Notes under the pieces: model-generated | What the model saw: the letters and a program-made list of their open reading frames with translations, nothing else | What the model was told of the DNA's origin: nothing | Database searches by the model: none | Position numbers and translations under genes: made by a program | Origin: a virus | IMG/VR virus record: IMGVR_UViG_3300028392_000034 | Location: 1-64,000 of that record | Reading direction: 5' to 3' (one strand) | DNA: 64,000 nucleotides | Shown: in pieces, positions 56,423 through 64,000 of the stretch | Layout of the letters: every line of letters begins with the position of its first letter | Numbering within the stretch: the first letter of the stretch is position 1

Positions 56423-57589
56423 ATGGCAACAAAGTCAGAAAAACAACAACTTATTGACACACTGAAATTCACACCACGCACCTACAAGATTAGCATGTGG
56501 GGCTATGGCGGTGAAAAAGTCATGGGCACAGTAGACCGAGCGGTGTGGGATTACTGTATGGAGAACCAAGTCGACTTGTCTGAAATTGCCTGGAGTGATG
56601 AAGAAACAGTGCAAGATGAAATGGGCTTAGATGTAGACCGTCTGCCATTCGCTCCAGGATCGTGGTATGAATGCGATGATATGGCACATACTAACGGTGT
56701 TAGCCGTAATGCTGGCACACTACAAATTGAAGACGAAAACGGCACGGTAGTGTTTGAACGGAGATTAGAGGATTGCGATGGCGGCAGTGAAGACAGCCCA
56801 GTATGGAGTTGCAATGATGAATCTTGGGTTGGTAGTAAGCCTGCCGGCACTGTGGTGTTCATTGGCACTAGCAATGAAAAAGGCACATTCTTCGAAGGTG
56901 AGATTGCGCTTACACAACCATTTGACATTGAACTATTAGAACTGCACTACGATGACATCGACGGCGAAGAACTAGTCAATGGCGTTGTGTATGATGGTGA
57001 GGACATTGACAACTATGGCGGTAGTACCGATGGTAAGAGTTCAGACTTTGGAATGTATCTTGTAAAAGATAGTAATTCGTGGGAAACTTACGCCCCAGAG
57101 GAAAAAGACTGGGGACATCCTCCATACGGAACCGGCCCAAGTACCTGGGAAAAGTCTGAGACTTTTAAGTTCAAGAAAGTTAAACCTACACTGCCTGGCT
57201 ATTACAGTTGTACCTGGCGACATTTTGGCACAACATACGGCTCGGCCTACTGGGATGGGGAACAGTTTGGAGAATGGGAATACGGCAAGTTCAATCCAAT
57301 CACTGGAGAAATTGTTTCTTGGTCGGGATATAACTGGGATACCAGTAGTTGGGTCAACCAACCGCCGGAACCTGTAAATGTCAGTTGCGACAATAAAAAA
57401 TGTGGTTGGGTTGGTCAAGGCGAAGAACGTCGTACTGACGATGACTACACGGATCACTGTCCTGCATGTGATGGCACCGAGTTTACTTGGATTGATTATG
57501 ATCCAGATAGTAAACAAGGTCGTGCCAATCGTGCTAAGTATTGCAAGGAATGGGATCCTGCTGTGGCACTGGAGAAAATATGCAAGTAA
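56423..57589 (+). CDS. Acidic Trp-rich protein with C-terminal zinc-ribbon-like segment
   Basis: A 388-residue protein, strongly acidic and rich in Trp, Tyr and Gly. Repeated segments such as WYECDDM, PVWSCNDESW and STWEKSETF suggest a modular beta protein. The C-terminal CDNKKCGW and CPACDG pairs form a zinc-ribbon-like Cys4 set. No family was recognised. It overlaps the next small Cys-rich gene by 10 bases. Confidence 0.8.
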   Translation: MATKSEKQQLIDTLKFTPRTYKISMWGYGGEKVMGTVDRAVWDYCMENQVDLSEIAWSDEETVQDEMGLDVDRLPFAPGSWYECDDMAHTNGVSRNAGTLQIEDENGTVVFERRLEDCDGGSEDSPVWSCNDESWVGSKPAGTVVFIGTSNEKGTFFEGEIALTQPFDIELLELHYDDIDGEELVNGVVYDGEDIDNYGGSTDGKSSDFGMYLVKDSNSWETYAPEEKDWGHPPYGTGPSTWEKSETFKFKKVKPTLPGYYSCTWRHFGTTYGSAYWDGEQFGEWEYGKFNPITGEIVSWSGYNWDTSSWVNQPPEPVNVSCDNKKCGWVGQGEERRTDDDYTDHCPACDGTEFTWIDYDPDSKQGRANRAKYCKEWDPAVALEKICK

Positions 57590-57786
57590 GAGTCAAAGAA
57601 AACCCAGAAGAATTCGGCCGGTGTGGTTGCGGTCGTAGTCCAACAGGCAAATGCTGTGGTTGGCATGGCCTTACCGAAGAAGCCTATCAAGCGGCATTGG
57701 AGCAATACGAGTTAGACAAATACAAGAAGCAAGCACAAGATATTTGGTTTAGTGATGGATCATGCACAGGTGGTCAACCAGGATGA
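57580..57786 (+). CDS. Small CDGSH-like cysteine/histidine protein
   Basis: A 68-residue protein from ATG 57580 inside the end of the previous gene. The motif C-x-C-x2-S-x4-C-C-G-W-H (CGCGRSPTGKCCGWH) resembles the CDGSH Fe-S motif, in which C-x-C-x2-S/T-x3-P-x-C-D-G-x-H binds a [2Fe-2S] cluster. Here the spacing is one residue short and Asp is replaced. It may bind a cluster or zinc. The link to IscU/IscA is an inference. Confidence 0.65.
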   Translation: MQVRVKENPEEFGRCGCGRSPTGKCCGWHGLTEEAYQAALEQYELDKYKKQAQDIWFSDGSCTGGQPG

Positions 57787-57805
57787 ATACTGCCATACTA
57801 TTAAC

Positions 57806-57811
57806 TAAATA
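57806..57811 (+). promoter_or_regulatory. Late promoter core (TAAATA)
   Basis: TAAATA seven bases before the ATG at 57819, again leaving no real leader. Confidence 0.6.
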
Positions 57812-57818
57812 TTAAACT

Positions 57819-59678
57819 ATGCTCTTTGGATACTCGATACTCGCTACAGCATTACTATTAAGCCTAACAGCCGCTTACTATTCCATTATGGGTCTTACGG
57901 CCATCTTTGCGGCAGCCACCTTACCAGTTATGATCATGGGCGGTAGTCTGGAACTAGGAAAAATTGTAGCCACAGTATGGTTACATAATAATTGGAAACG
58001 AGCTGGTATAGTATTTAAAACGTATCTTGTGCCGGCGGTGGTATTCTTAATGCTACTAACATCGATGGGTATTTTTGGATACCTATCCAAGGCCCACTTA
58101 GATCAAAATATCCCATCCGGTGATGCACAAAGCAAGGTTGCCATTTACGATGAGAAAATTAAAACAGCCAAGGACAATATTGAGGCCGCTCGTAAAGCTC
58201 TCAAACAGATGGATGAATCAGTTGACCAACTGATGGCCAGAACCACAGACGATACCGGTGCTCAACGTGCGGCCAACATGAGGCGCAGTCAGGCCAAAGA
58301 ACGCAGTGCCTTTCAAGCAGACATACAAAAGAATCAAGCCGAGGTGGCCAAATTCAATGAAGAACGAGCGCCATTGGCTGCTGAGTTCCGTAAGATAGAA
58401 GCCGAAGTTGGGCCGATCAAATATGTGGCCGCACTTTTATACAACGAAAGTGCCGACGAAGCAGTGTTAGAAAAGGCTGTGCGTTTTGTAATCATAATGA
58501 TTGTTATTGTGTTTGATCCGTTGGCACTTACATTAATCTTGGCCGCCAACAAACAGTTTGAATGGGCACGACAGGGCACCGGAGGCTTTGTTCACGATGA
58601 AGAAACTGACGAAGAAGCCAATAAAAGAATCGAACAAGAGTTAACAGAAACAATGCAGGATCTTGGCATATCGGCCGAGCCCAAGTATGAAGCCGATGAT
58701 GGTCCTTTAACCGACGAACAATTACAACAGATTCAAGAGTTGGCAAACAAAGATTTACCAACCGGCGAAGTAATTATTGAATATGAACTATTTCCGCAAG
58801 CAAAAGATCCACACCCTCCGGGTTGGATGTGGACTATTACTGCCGCACCGCAACCCACTTACCCTGATACTGATGAAGAAGTAGAAGAGTTTTCACAGGC
58901 CAAACAAACGGCCAAAGAAGAAGTAATCACAGCGGCTCTACCGGATCCATGGTCCCACATTGAAGTACCAGAAATCCATCCTGAAGACCAACATCATCAT
59001 TTAGCAAAACAATCTTATCTGGCACAACATCCTGAAATTGATGAAAGAACATTTTATGCACAACACCAAGACGGAGAAATAGATCATTTACCGTGGCATG
59101 ATGCAGAACATATTAATACTTTACCAATTAGTGATAGTGAGCGTAAACAATTGATCGACCGGTTTGCAAATAATTCTACGTCTGAGCAAGAAAAAAAGCA
59201 ACCAGAACTTGATTATCAATTTGTAGACGAAATCCACGAACCCGATCTCCATGTGTACGATGATGAACGCCTGGTATCAAAGTTTGACAAGATACAAGAC
59301 GATGGTAATCTATGGGTTTCTCAACCCGATGGTACGTGGGTCAATGCTGGCCCAGTGGATCAATTTGATTTAGGATTGTCTGCTGATAACGCACCCAAGT
59401 CTGCCGCTGGTGAAATGCGGGGCTTTGGAACTAGCTTTCCTGACAACTGCAACAAAGGCGATATGTTCCTTAGAGTTGACCAATTGCCAAGTGCCTTGTA
59501 TAAATTTAATGGTACCGGTTGGATTGAAGTAGATAAAAAATTAAGTGACCAATATCTTTATGACGAAGCATACATTGATCATCTTATTGAAAAAATTGGT
59601 ACCGGCGAGTATGATCCAGAGTTATTGAGTGATGCTGAACGGGAAAGTATCGAAAAACGATTAATAAAGAAAGTATAA
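57819..59678 (+). CDS. Large membrane protein with coiled coil and acidic C-terminus
   Basis: A 619-residue protein. It has two or three N-terminal membrane helices (ILATALLLSLTAAYYSIMGL; AVVFLMLLTSMGIFGYL), a coiled coil from about 115 to 195 (IYDEKIKTAKDNIEAARKAL), a further membrane helix near 225 (FVIIMIVIVFDPLALTLIL), and a Glu/Asp-rich, probably disordered remainder with a Pro-rich part (QPDGTWVNAG). The form is familiar from uncharacterised marine T4-like phage proteins. Late promoter. Function unknown; it might act in lysis or in the virion. Confidence 0.82.
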   Translation: MLFGYSILATALLLSLTAAYYSIMGLTAIFAAATLPVMIMGGSLELGKIVATVWLHNNWKRAGIVFKTYLVPAVVFLMLLTSMGIFGYLSKAHLDQNIPSGDAQSKVAIYDEKIKTAKDNIEAARKALKQMDESVDQLMARTTDDTGAQRAANMRRSQAKERSAFQADIQKNQAEVAKFNEERAPLAAEFRKIEAEVGPIKYVAALLYNESADEAVLEKAVRFVIIMIVIVFDPLALTLILAANKQFEWARQGTGGFVHDEETDEEANKRIEQELTETMQDLGISAEPKYEADDGPLTDEQLQQIQELANKDLPTGEVIIEYELFPQAKDPHPPGWMWTITAAPQPTYPDTDEEVEEFSQAKQTAKEEVITAALPDPWSHIEVPEIHPEDQHHHLAKQSYLAQHPEIDERTFYAQHQDGEIDHLPWHDAEHINTLPISDSERKQLIDRFANNSTSEQEKKQPELDYQFVDEIHEPDLHVYDDERLVSKFDKIQDDGNLWVSQPDGTWVNAGPVDQFDLGLSADNAPKSAAGEMRGFGTSFPDNCNKGDMFLRVDQLPSALYKFNGTGWIEVDKKLSDQYLYDEAYIDHLIEKIGTGEYDPELLSDAERESIEKRLIKKV

Positions 59679-59679
59679 C

Positions 59680-60879
59680 ATGAGCCTAGCTATAGAGCAT
59701 TGCAGTTTCTGTGACAAGCACAAGGACCGTGTTGGTAAATTAATTGTCAGTCACACTGTGGCCATATGTAATGAATGTGTTGATCTTTGTGGCGGCCTAC
59801 TTAAAGATAGTAAAACCACTGCACAACCAATTTCAGACGCACCCACAGTCATTGATCCTAAGGACATACGAGATTATCTTGACCAGCATGTGGTCGGTCA
59901 AGACCAAGCCAAAATTATACTCGGTGTAGCCATTGCCAACCACTACAAACGTATCAGTCGGTCAGATTCAACCATTGCCAAATCCAACATACTCATGATT
60001 GGTCCTACTGGCACAGGAAAAACTCTTATGGCTCGAACTGTTGCTCAGTATCTCAATGTTCCATTTGTCATTGCTGATGCTACCTGTCTAACCGAAGCCG
60101 GTTACGTTGGAGATGATGTAGAAAGTATGATTGCTCGTTTATACACTGCTGCAGATGGTGATGTAGAACGATGCCAACAGGGTATTGTGTTCTTAGATGA
60201 GATAGACAAAATTGCCCGTAAAAGCGAAAGTGCCACAGTAAGCCGAGATGTATCAGGAGAAGGTGTCCAACAAGCCCTGCTTAAATTGGTTGAAGGCACC
60301 AAGTGTAGGATATCGGCACATGGTACTAAAAAAACTAGTAACACAGAAATGGTTGAAATTGATACTACAAATATTTTATTTGTTGCCAGCGGTGCATTTG
60401 TGGGATTAGATCGTGTTATACAAACTCGTGTGCAAGGAACTGCTATGGGATTTGGTGCAACTATTAATTCAAAAAATCTTCCAAGCACTGAGCCGGCTAC
60501 ACCAGATGACTTGGTCAAGTATGGAATGATTCCTGAATTTGTTGGCAGATTTAACAGTTATGTAAATTTACACGATTTGACCAAAGCGCAGTTGGTCAAC
60601 ATATTAACTGAAGTAAAAGGCAATTTTGTAGAACAATATAAATGGTTGTTTAATCAAGACAATGTAGAATTAGAATTTGATAGTGAAAGTTTAGATATAA
60701 TTGCTGAACGCACATTAAAAACTCGAACTGGTGCCAGAGGCCTACACAGTGAATTAGAGCGAGTTTTATTACCTCATATGTTTGATTTACCTAGATATTG
60801 TAAGCAGTCTATCCTGCAGGTCACTATTAATAAGACCCAGGTAAATACTCCAATGACATTAATACAGGAAAATTCGTGA
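59680..60879 (+). CDS. clpX: ClpX, AAA+ unfoldase with zinc domain
   Basis: A 399-residue ClpX. The N-terminal zinc domain has C8, C11, C30 and C33. Walker A is GPTGTGKT (108-115), the pore loop GYVG (141-144), and Walker B FLDEID (171-176). The ClpP-docking loop has MGF (256-258) where E. coli has IGF. The RKH pore-entrance loop has changed to a GTKKT segment near 215-219, which may alter substrate choice. Host ClpP would be needed for proteolysis. bS21 follows with overlap. Confidence 0.95.
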   Translation: MSLAIEHCSFCDKHKDRVGKLIVSHTVAICNECVDLCGGLLKDSKTTAQPISDAPTVIDPKDIRDYLDQHVVGQDQAKIILGVAIANHYKRISRSDSTIAKSNILMIGPTGTGKTLMARTVAQYLNVPFVIADATCLTEAGYVGDDVESMIARLYTAADGDVERCQQGIVFLDEIDKIARKSESATVSRDVSGEGVQQALLKLVEGTKCRISAHGTKKTSNTEMVEIDTTNILFVASGAFVGLDRVIQTRVQGTAMGFGATINSKNLPSTEPATPDDLVKYGMIPEFVGRFNSYVNLHDLTKAQLVNILTEVKGNFVEQYKWLFNQDNVELEFDSESLDIIAERTLKTRTGARGLHSELERVLLPHMFDLPRYCKQSILQVTINKTQVNTPMTLIQENS

Positions 60880-61097
60880 AAGAATACAAAAATTCAGTTC
60901 GTGTAGTCGATGGCAATGTAGAAAAAGCCTTGAGAAAATTCAAAAAGCGAATACAAGAATCCGGATTACTCGACGATCTTCGAGCCAGAGAATTCTACGA
61001 AAAACCCACAACCGAACGCAAACGCAAAAAAGGTGCGGCTCAAGCCCGTTTGCGTAAAAAATTACGCGAACAAGCACTGCCAAAAAAACTCTACTGA
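60876..61097 (+). CDS. rpsU: Ribosomal protein bS21-like
   Basis: A 73-residue basic protein starting with GTG, overlapping clpX by four bases. [20 protein letters not shown] near the N-terminus and the [21 protein letters not shown] segment match bS21, which in the 30S subunit contacts the Shine-Dalgarno helix. Phage-encoded bS21 is known in some marine phages and may favour phage mRNAs. The frequency of leaderless starts in this window makes its presence notable. Confidence 0.9.
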   Translation: MKEYKNSVRVVDGNVEKALRKFKKRIQESGLLDDLRAREFYEKPTTERKRKKGAAQARLRKKLREQALPKKLY

Positions 61098-61098
61098 T

Positions 61099-61323
61099 GT
61101 GTTTATAGAATTTGATTTGCGACAGACACACAATTATCATTACGATTTAAATCTTATTAAACTGGACATTGCAGAATGGGCAAATCGTTACGGTATTCCT
61201 TACACACAAAAAACAATAAAATATACGCATAGATTGGCCTTTGATCAAGACCGTTTCTATACTGTGTTTGCTACTACCTGGAATAGTGAATTCGACTATC
61301 GACTTATTGACAGGAAGTGGTAA
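61099..61323 (+). CDS. Small unknown protein
   Basis: A 74-residue protein starting with GTG (61099); an earlier in-frame ATG lies inside the bS21 gene. Tyr/His-rich alpha-beta (FIEFDLRQTHNYHYDLNLIK; GIPYTQKTIKYTHRLAFDQD). It shares a start-stop overlap with bS21. Function unknown. Confidence 0.72.
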   Translation: MFIEFDLRQTHNYHYDLNLIKLDIAEWANRYGIPYTQKTIKYTHRLAFDQDRFYTVFATTWNSEFDYRLIDRKW

Positions 61324-61329
61324 ATGTGT

Positions 61330-61337
61330 TATAAATA
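61330..61337 (+). promoter_or_regulatory. Late promoter (TATAAATA)
   Basis: Exact T4 late consensus, followed by a 63-base leader for the Hsp20 gene containing a hairpin: GTAGA/TCTAC and CCGA/TCGG (61344-61367). AAGGAG lies at about 61390. Confidence 0.8.
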
Positions 61338-61400
61338 TATTATGTAGATGCCGATGGTCGGGTCTACTGTATATGTCACTTGCTTAATAAGGAGAAAACA

Positions 61401-61847
61401 ATGACAAAAATCACAACTCTGGATCTCAATCCATTCTATCGCAATTCAATTGGTGTTGACCGATTATTTGATCGTATGATGCATCAAATTGATACTGCAG
61501 CTTCATCAACAACTAACTACCCACCTTACAATATTGTAAAAACAGGCGAGAGCACCTACGAAATTCAAGTGGCTGTTGCTGGCTTTACACAAGGTGAAGT
61601 CTCAGTTAATGTAAACGATGGACAATTGGTCATTACTGGTGAAAAGGAAAAGACCGATCTGCCTGAAGGATATGCGTATGAGTATCAAGGCATCAGTGCC
61701 CGACGTTTCATTCGCACATTTACATTGGCTGATTATGTAGAAGTAACTGATGCTGTCAGCAAGGACGGTATTCTTACTGTTAGCCTAGAGCGTCAAATTC
61801 CTGAAGCGATGAAGCCTAAAACTATTGCTATTACTTACAAAAAGTAA
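61401..61847 (+). CDS. hsp20: Small heat-shock protein (Hsp20/alpha-crystallin)
   Basis: A 148-residue protein. The alpha-crystallin domain runs from about 42 to 130, with YEIQVAVAGFTQGEVSVNVNDG, ITGEKEK and RRFIRTFTLADYV; the GILTVSL strand precedes a C-terminal extension with a basic motif. It would keep unfolded proteins soluble and may help assemble virions. T4-like marine phages commonly carry this gene. The start at 61401 follows AAGGAG. Confidence 0.92.
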   Translation: MTKITTLDLNPFYRNSIGVDRLFDRMMHQIDTAASSTTNYPPYNIVKTGESTYEIQVAVAGFTQGEVSVNVNDGQLVITGEKEKTDLPEGYAYEYQGISARRFIRTFTLADYVEVTDAVSKDGILTVSLERQIPEAMKPKTIAITYKK

Positions 61848-61857
61848 TATAATATAG

Positions 61858-61890
61858 TAAATACAGTGGAGAGCACGGTGTTCTCCACTG
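61858..61890 (+). promoter_or_regulatory. Late promoter core with immediate hairpin
   Basis: TAAATA (61858-61863) is followed at once by CAGTGGAGA (61864-61872) and TCTCCACTG (61882-61890), a 9-base perfect stem. No T run follows. The expected transcription start falls inside the 5' arm, so whether the hairpin forms on the nascent RNA or serves as a DNA site is unclear. Confidence 0.5.
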
Positions 61891-61910
61891 TTACTACTAA
61901 AGGATCTGAG

Positions 61911-62219
61911 ATGTCACATATTGGAACAATAACAAAAACACAAGTTAATGTAGGACTCACAGAACCACCTATGTTTAAACTTATCTATCTCAATGATAAT
62001 GCCACGCCAATGGAATTTGTAATTGAAACACTAATTGACTCATTTAATTACAATACAGAAACTGCTGAAAAGATCACTATAGATATCCACGAAGCCGGAT
62101 CAGCTGTGGTTGCAGTATTACCATATGAAATAGCCGAACAAAAAGGTATTGAAGTAACAGTTCAGGCTCGTAACAATAACTATCCGTTACAAATTAAATT
62201 AGAGCCCGAGACAGTTTAA
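61911..62219 (+). CDS. clpS: ClpS-like N-end rule adaptor
   Basis: A 102-residue protein (ATG 61911, after AAAGGA). The ClpS core is plain: YLNDNATPMEFVIETL (about 26-41) aligns with E. coli LNDDYTPMEFV, IHEAGSAVVAVLPYEIAEQK follows, and it ends with YPLQIKLEPE. The pocket residues Asn28, Asp29, Met34 and His60 match those that hold N-degrons. E. coli ClpS works with ClpA; here ClpX is encoded nearby, so host ClpA is the probable partner. The last bases overlap the leftward gene. Confidence 0.9.
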   Translation: MSHIGTITKTQVNVGLTEPPMFKLIYLNDNATPMEFVIETLIDSFNYNTETAEKITIDIHEAGSAVVAVLPYEIAEQKGIEVTVQARNNNYPLQIKLEPETV

Positions 62220-63034
62220 ACGTCAATTTCTATGCGTCGGGGATAGAACACAGATCGACTCCATTGGGTATTGCCTCGCCCTTTGGGATTGCTTAGATAT
62301 TGTATTCCACCTAGTTGTTGATCTACGGGTTGATGATAGTGCCCAAAACACCATGTTTTAATTTTATTTTCAGTGTCCCCGTTGATGGCCCTGGCAATGT
62401 GTGTGTTGCCCATACCATTAAATCTCCAAGTATCTATTAGATCTAAATCATGCGCGATTATCCACGGTGCTGGAACAGTATGGCTAGCTAACACTATTGC
62501 TTTTACCTCACTGTGTTTTTGTAGTTTCTCTACACTCTTGATCAAGTAGGCTGCGTCATGGTATGCTATACCGATTATACTAGTAGCAGCCGAATTACTA
62601 ATATGAAAATGCTCTTGAACGTGCATTACGCTTTGATCCACGTCCATTACAGGATCAAAATCATAGGTCCACCATCCATTAGTTCCTAATATAGCCACAC
62701 CGTTGACAATGACCACATTGTCTTGAAGATACACTACATTTTTAATTTGACTAACCCGTTGATATAAGTCACGGTAGCTTTCGCTTAGATCTTCGTAGTG
62801 GTTTTTGTGTTCTTCGTTGCCGTCGATATAAAATACTCCACCTGGATAACATTTTCCAAGATGTGTCAGCGTGTTGATCAAAACGTCTCTGTCTTGGGCA
62901 ACATCGCCTGCTACTACGCAGTAAGGCGCGGTGGCTTGACCGGTCCAATCAAAGTCGGGCCAAGTTTCTACGTGTAAATCGGAGATCAAATCAAATGCAA
63001 ATTTCATAACGTATTTAATTCGATAAATACCCAT
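62216..63034 (-). CDS. Calcineurin-like metallophosphoesterase
   Basis: A 272-residue protein on the minus strand; the ATG at 63007 (263 residues) is an alternative start. Metal motifs: SDLHVE, VVAGDVAQD, DGNEEH (the GNHE-type variant), LASHTV and GHYHQPV. It cleaves phosphomono- or diesters; the substrate is not clear. It is convergent with clpS and overlaps its end by four bases. It is one of two leftward genes in the window. Confidence 0.9.
   Translation of the reverse strand: MGIYRIKYVMKFAFDLISDLHVETWPDFDWTGQATAPYCVVAGDVAQDRDVLINTLTHLGKCYPGGVFYIDGNEEHKNHYEDLSESYRDLYQRVSQIKNVVYLQDNVVIVNGVAILGTNGWWTYDFDPVMDVDQSVMHVQEHFHISNSAATSIIGIAYHDAAYLIKSVEKLQKHSEVKAIVLASHTVPAPWIIAHDLDLIDTWRFNGMGNTHIARAINGDTENKIKTWCFGHYHQPVDQQLGGIQYLSNPKGRGNTQWSRSVFYPRRIEIDV
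63024..63029 (+). promoter_or_regulatory. Late promoter core (TAAATA)
   Basis: TAAATA 24 bases before the ATG at 63054, with AAGGAG. It lies inside the N-terminal codons of the long form of the leftward gene. Confidence 0.6.
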
Positions 63035-63053
63035 ATAATAATAAGGAGCTGAT

Positions 63054-63608
63054 ATGTCAACTATTCAAGATCCAAAACCACTATCACGGTCTGAACGTGA
63101 AGCACAAATCAAAGACAAAGCCGGTTGGGTTATTGTTGTTTTAGCTGCACTGTTGGCCATTAACACATACCTGGGTAATGGCAACAGCGGAAAAGTATTA
63201 AACAATACCATTGATGCCAACAACACCTGGGCGTTTTATCAGGCAAAATCGATCAAAGTTACCCTGGCAGAAATGGCTCTAGATGATGCTGTGGTTCGTA
63301 AAGATGTAGCCAAGGTAGCTGTGCTCAGTAAAAAAATTGCCAGATATGAATCAGACCCTGCAACAGGCGAAGGTAAGAAAGAATTAATGGCCAAAGCCCG
63401 GTCTCTAGAAGCAGATCGTGCAGTGGCCAAACAACGTAGTCCTTGGTATACGTTTGCTGGATCACTGTTTCAAATTGCTATTGTGCTATTATCAGCTAGT
63501 ATATTAGCAGTCAACACGAGATTGTATACTGCCAGCTTGTATGTAGGCAGCGGCGCGATGATCTTGATGAGTCAAGCAATTTGGCTCTGGATTCCTACTA
63601 TACTTTAA
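63054..63608 (+). CDS. Membrane protein, DUF4337-like
   Basis: A 184-residue protein. Membrane helices lie near 25-42 (WVIVVLAALLAINTYLG), 135-155 and 162-182. NNTWAFYQAKSIKVTLAEMA in the first loop is typical of DUF4337-type proteins, from memory. A charged helix (AVLSKKIARYESDPATGEGK) faces one side. Late promoter. Function unknown. Confidence 0.85.
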   Translation: MSTIQDPKPLSRSEREAQIKDKAGWVIVVLAALLAINTYLGNGNSGKVLNNTIDANNTWAFYQAKSIKVTLAEMALDDAVVRKDVAKVAVLSKKIARYESDPATGEGKKELMAKARSLEADRAVAKQRSPWYTFAGSLFQIAIVLLSASILAVNTRLYTASLYVGSGAMILMSQAIWLWIPTIL

Positions 63609-63637
63609 ACCCAGCTTAATGTAACCTAAGAATCCTG

Positions 63638-63643
63638 TAAATA
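63638..63643 (+). promoter_or_regulatory. Late promoter core (TAAATA)
   Basis: TAAATA 31 bases before the ATG at 63675. Confidence 0.5.
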
Positions 63644-63674
63644 CTTCAAGCTCTGACCAACAAGAGCATGGAGT

Positions 63675-63932
63675 ATGATGAAAAAATATAGGGCTATCCA
63701 CAGTGCTGTAATCTTGGTATTATTGTCGATACTATGCGGTTCTACGATGGTGTCAAGTTCGCCCATGTACGGTGGCGATCGTCCCAGTGTAGCACAAGAA
63801 CTACCTGCCAGAGAACGAGAAGTCAGACTCAATCACGGAGTTGCTGAATGTGTTAGGACCGCTTGGATCGGTGACGTCAACAATAGAAAACTGATCTGTG
63901 TTGAGTATCGCTATCGGAAAGAGGTTAAGTAA
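63675..63932 (+). CDS. Exported small protein
   Basis: An 85-residue protein with a signal-like N-terminus (MKKYRAIHSAVILVLLSILC, then GSTMVSSS). The mature part is charged (PSVAQELPAREREVRLNHGV) with two Cys residues. The Leu-Cys at the end of the hydrophobic stretch is lipobox-like but not clear. Start 63675 or 63678. It shares a TAATG overlap with the next gene. Function unknown. Confidence 0.7.
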   Translation: MMKKYRAIHSAVILVLLSILCGSTMVSSSPMYGGDRPSVAQELPAREREVRLNHGVAECVRTAWIGDVNNRKLICVEYRYRKEVK

Positions 63933-64000
63933 TGGATCCATTAACCCTCTTTGCTCTGGCCAATGGCGCTGTGTCTGCAGTCAAGGCCGGATGTAAACTC
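63932..64000 (+). CDS. Unknown protein, 3' end cut by window edge
   Basis: Only 23 residues are visible (MDPLTLFALANGAVSAVKAG and three more). The hydrophobic Ala/Leu/Val start, coupled by TAATG to the preceding gene, resembles the N-terminus of small phage virion or membrane proteins. No further call is possible. Confidence 0.55.
   Translation, partial: MDPLTLFALANGAVSAVKAGCKL

Noticed and set aside
1-64000. tRNA, rRNA, CRISPR or integrase features
   Set aside because: No cloverleaf-like segment was seen in the intergenic gaps, none of which exceeds about 165 bases. The repeated early modules are promoters rather than CRISPR repeats. No recombinase motif was seen. Subtle tRNAs could be missed without a scanning program.

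Overview
This window is part of the genome of a T4-superfamily tailed phage (contractile-tailed, myovirus-like). The evidence is a set of T4-type genes on one strand: terminase large subunit (gp17), ssDNA-binding protein (gp32), UvsX, UvsY, UvsW, primase (gp61), DnaB-type helicase (gp41), DNA ligase (gp30), NrdA/NrdB, glutaredoxin, dCMP deaminase, and many copies of a T4-type late-promoter core (TAAATA). The host is not identifiable. Exported proteins with Gram-negative signal peptides and lipoboxes, moderate GC (about 40-45% by eye) and the gene content suggest an aquatic Gram-negative bacterium, as for marine and freshwater T4-like phages. No integrase, tRNA, rRNA or CRISPR array was seen. 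Only two genes run leftward (25764-26141 and 62216-63034). The first and last genes are cut by the window edges.

Layout. 1-3303: virion or internal-head candidates. 3324-9895: secreted nuclease, a radical SAM enzyme, terminase, and a 1004-residue probable virion protein. 9896-16794: gp32, then a tight cassette (sulfotransferase-like, radical SAM, SDR, radical SAM), then UvsX, a small acidic protein, UvsY and a methyltransferase. 16813-18094: cytidylyltransferase-cupin fusion and an unknown late protein. 18119-21597: small early genes behind near-identical promoters, an AAA+ ATPase and UvsW. 21635-25789: unknown replication-region genes, a miniature DnaE-like protein, a P-loop or sulfotransferase-like protein and an SGNH-like protein. 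26202-34717: virion protein, primase, helicase, a fourth radical SAM protein, and a nucleotidyltransferase-ligase fusion. 34863-38086: small conserved genes and head-associated candidates. 38127-40952: fifth radical SAM protein, IscU, IscA, dCMP deaminase and a PD-(D/E)XK nuclease. 40990-42985: tailspike-like protein. 43018-46683: NrdA, NrdB, glutaredoxin. 46685-49242: PAAR tip protein and structural proteins. 49307-57786: small early genes, exported proteins, lipoproteins, DNA ligase, a MazG-like protein and micro-membrane proteins. 57819-64000: membrane protein, ClpX, ribosomal protein bS21, Hsp20, ClpS, metallophosphoesterase and membrane or exported proteins.

How the genes may work together. 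Replication and recombination are T4-like, with nucleotide supply from NrdAB, glutaredoxin, dCMP deaminase and MazG. The accessory content is less usual. There are five radical SAM proteins, and the phage also carries its own IscU scaffold (with the HscA-recognition LPPVK motif) and IscA carrier. This suggests that Fe-S cluster supply for these enzymes is itself a phage function. ClpX, ClpS, Hsp20 and bS21 point to takeover of host proteolysis, folding and translation. A DnaE-like protein of only 186 residues keeps polymerase catalytic motifs. Many early and late promoters sit so close to start codons that their mRNAs should be leaderless or nearly so.
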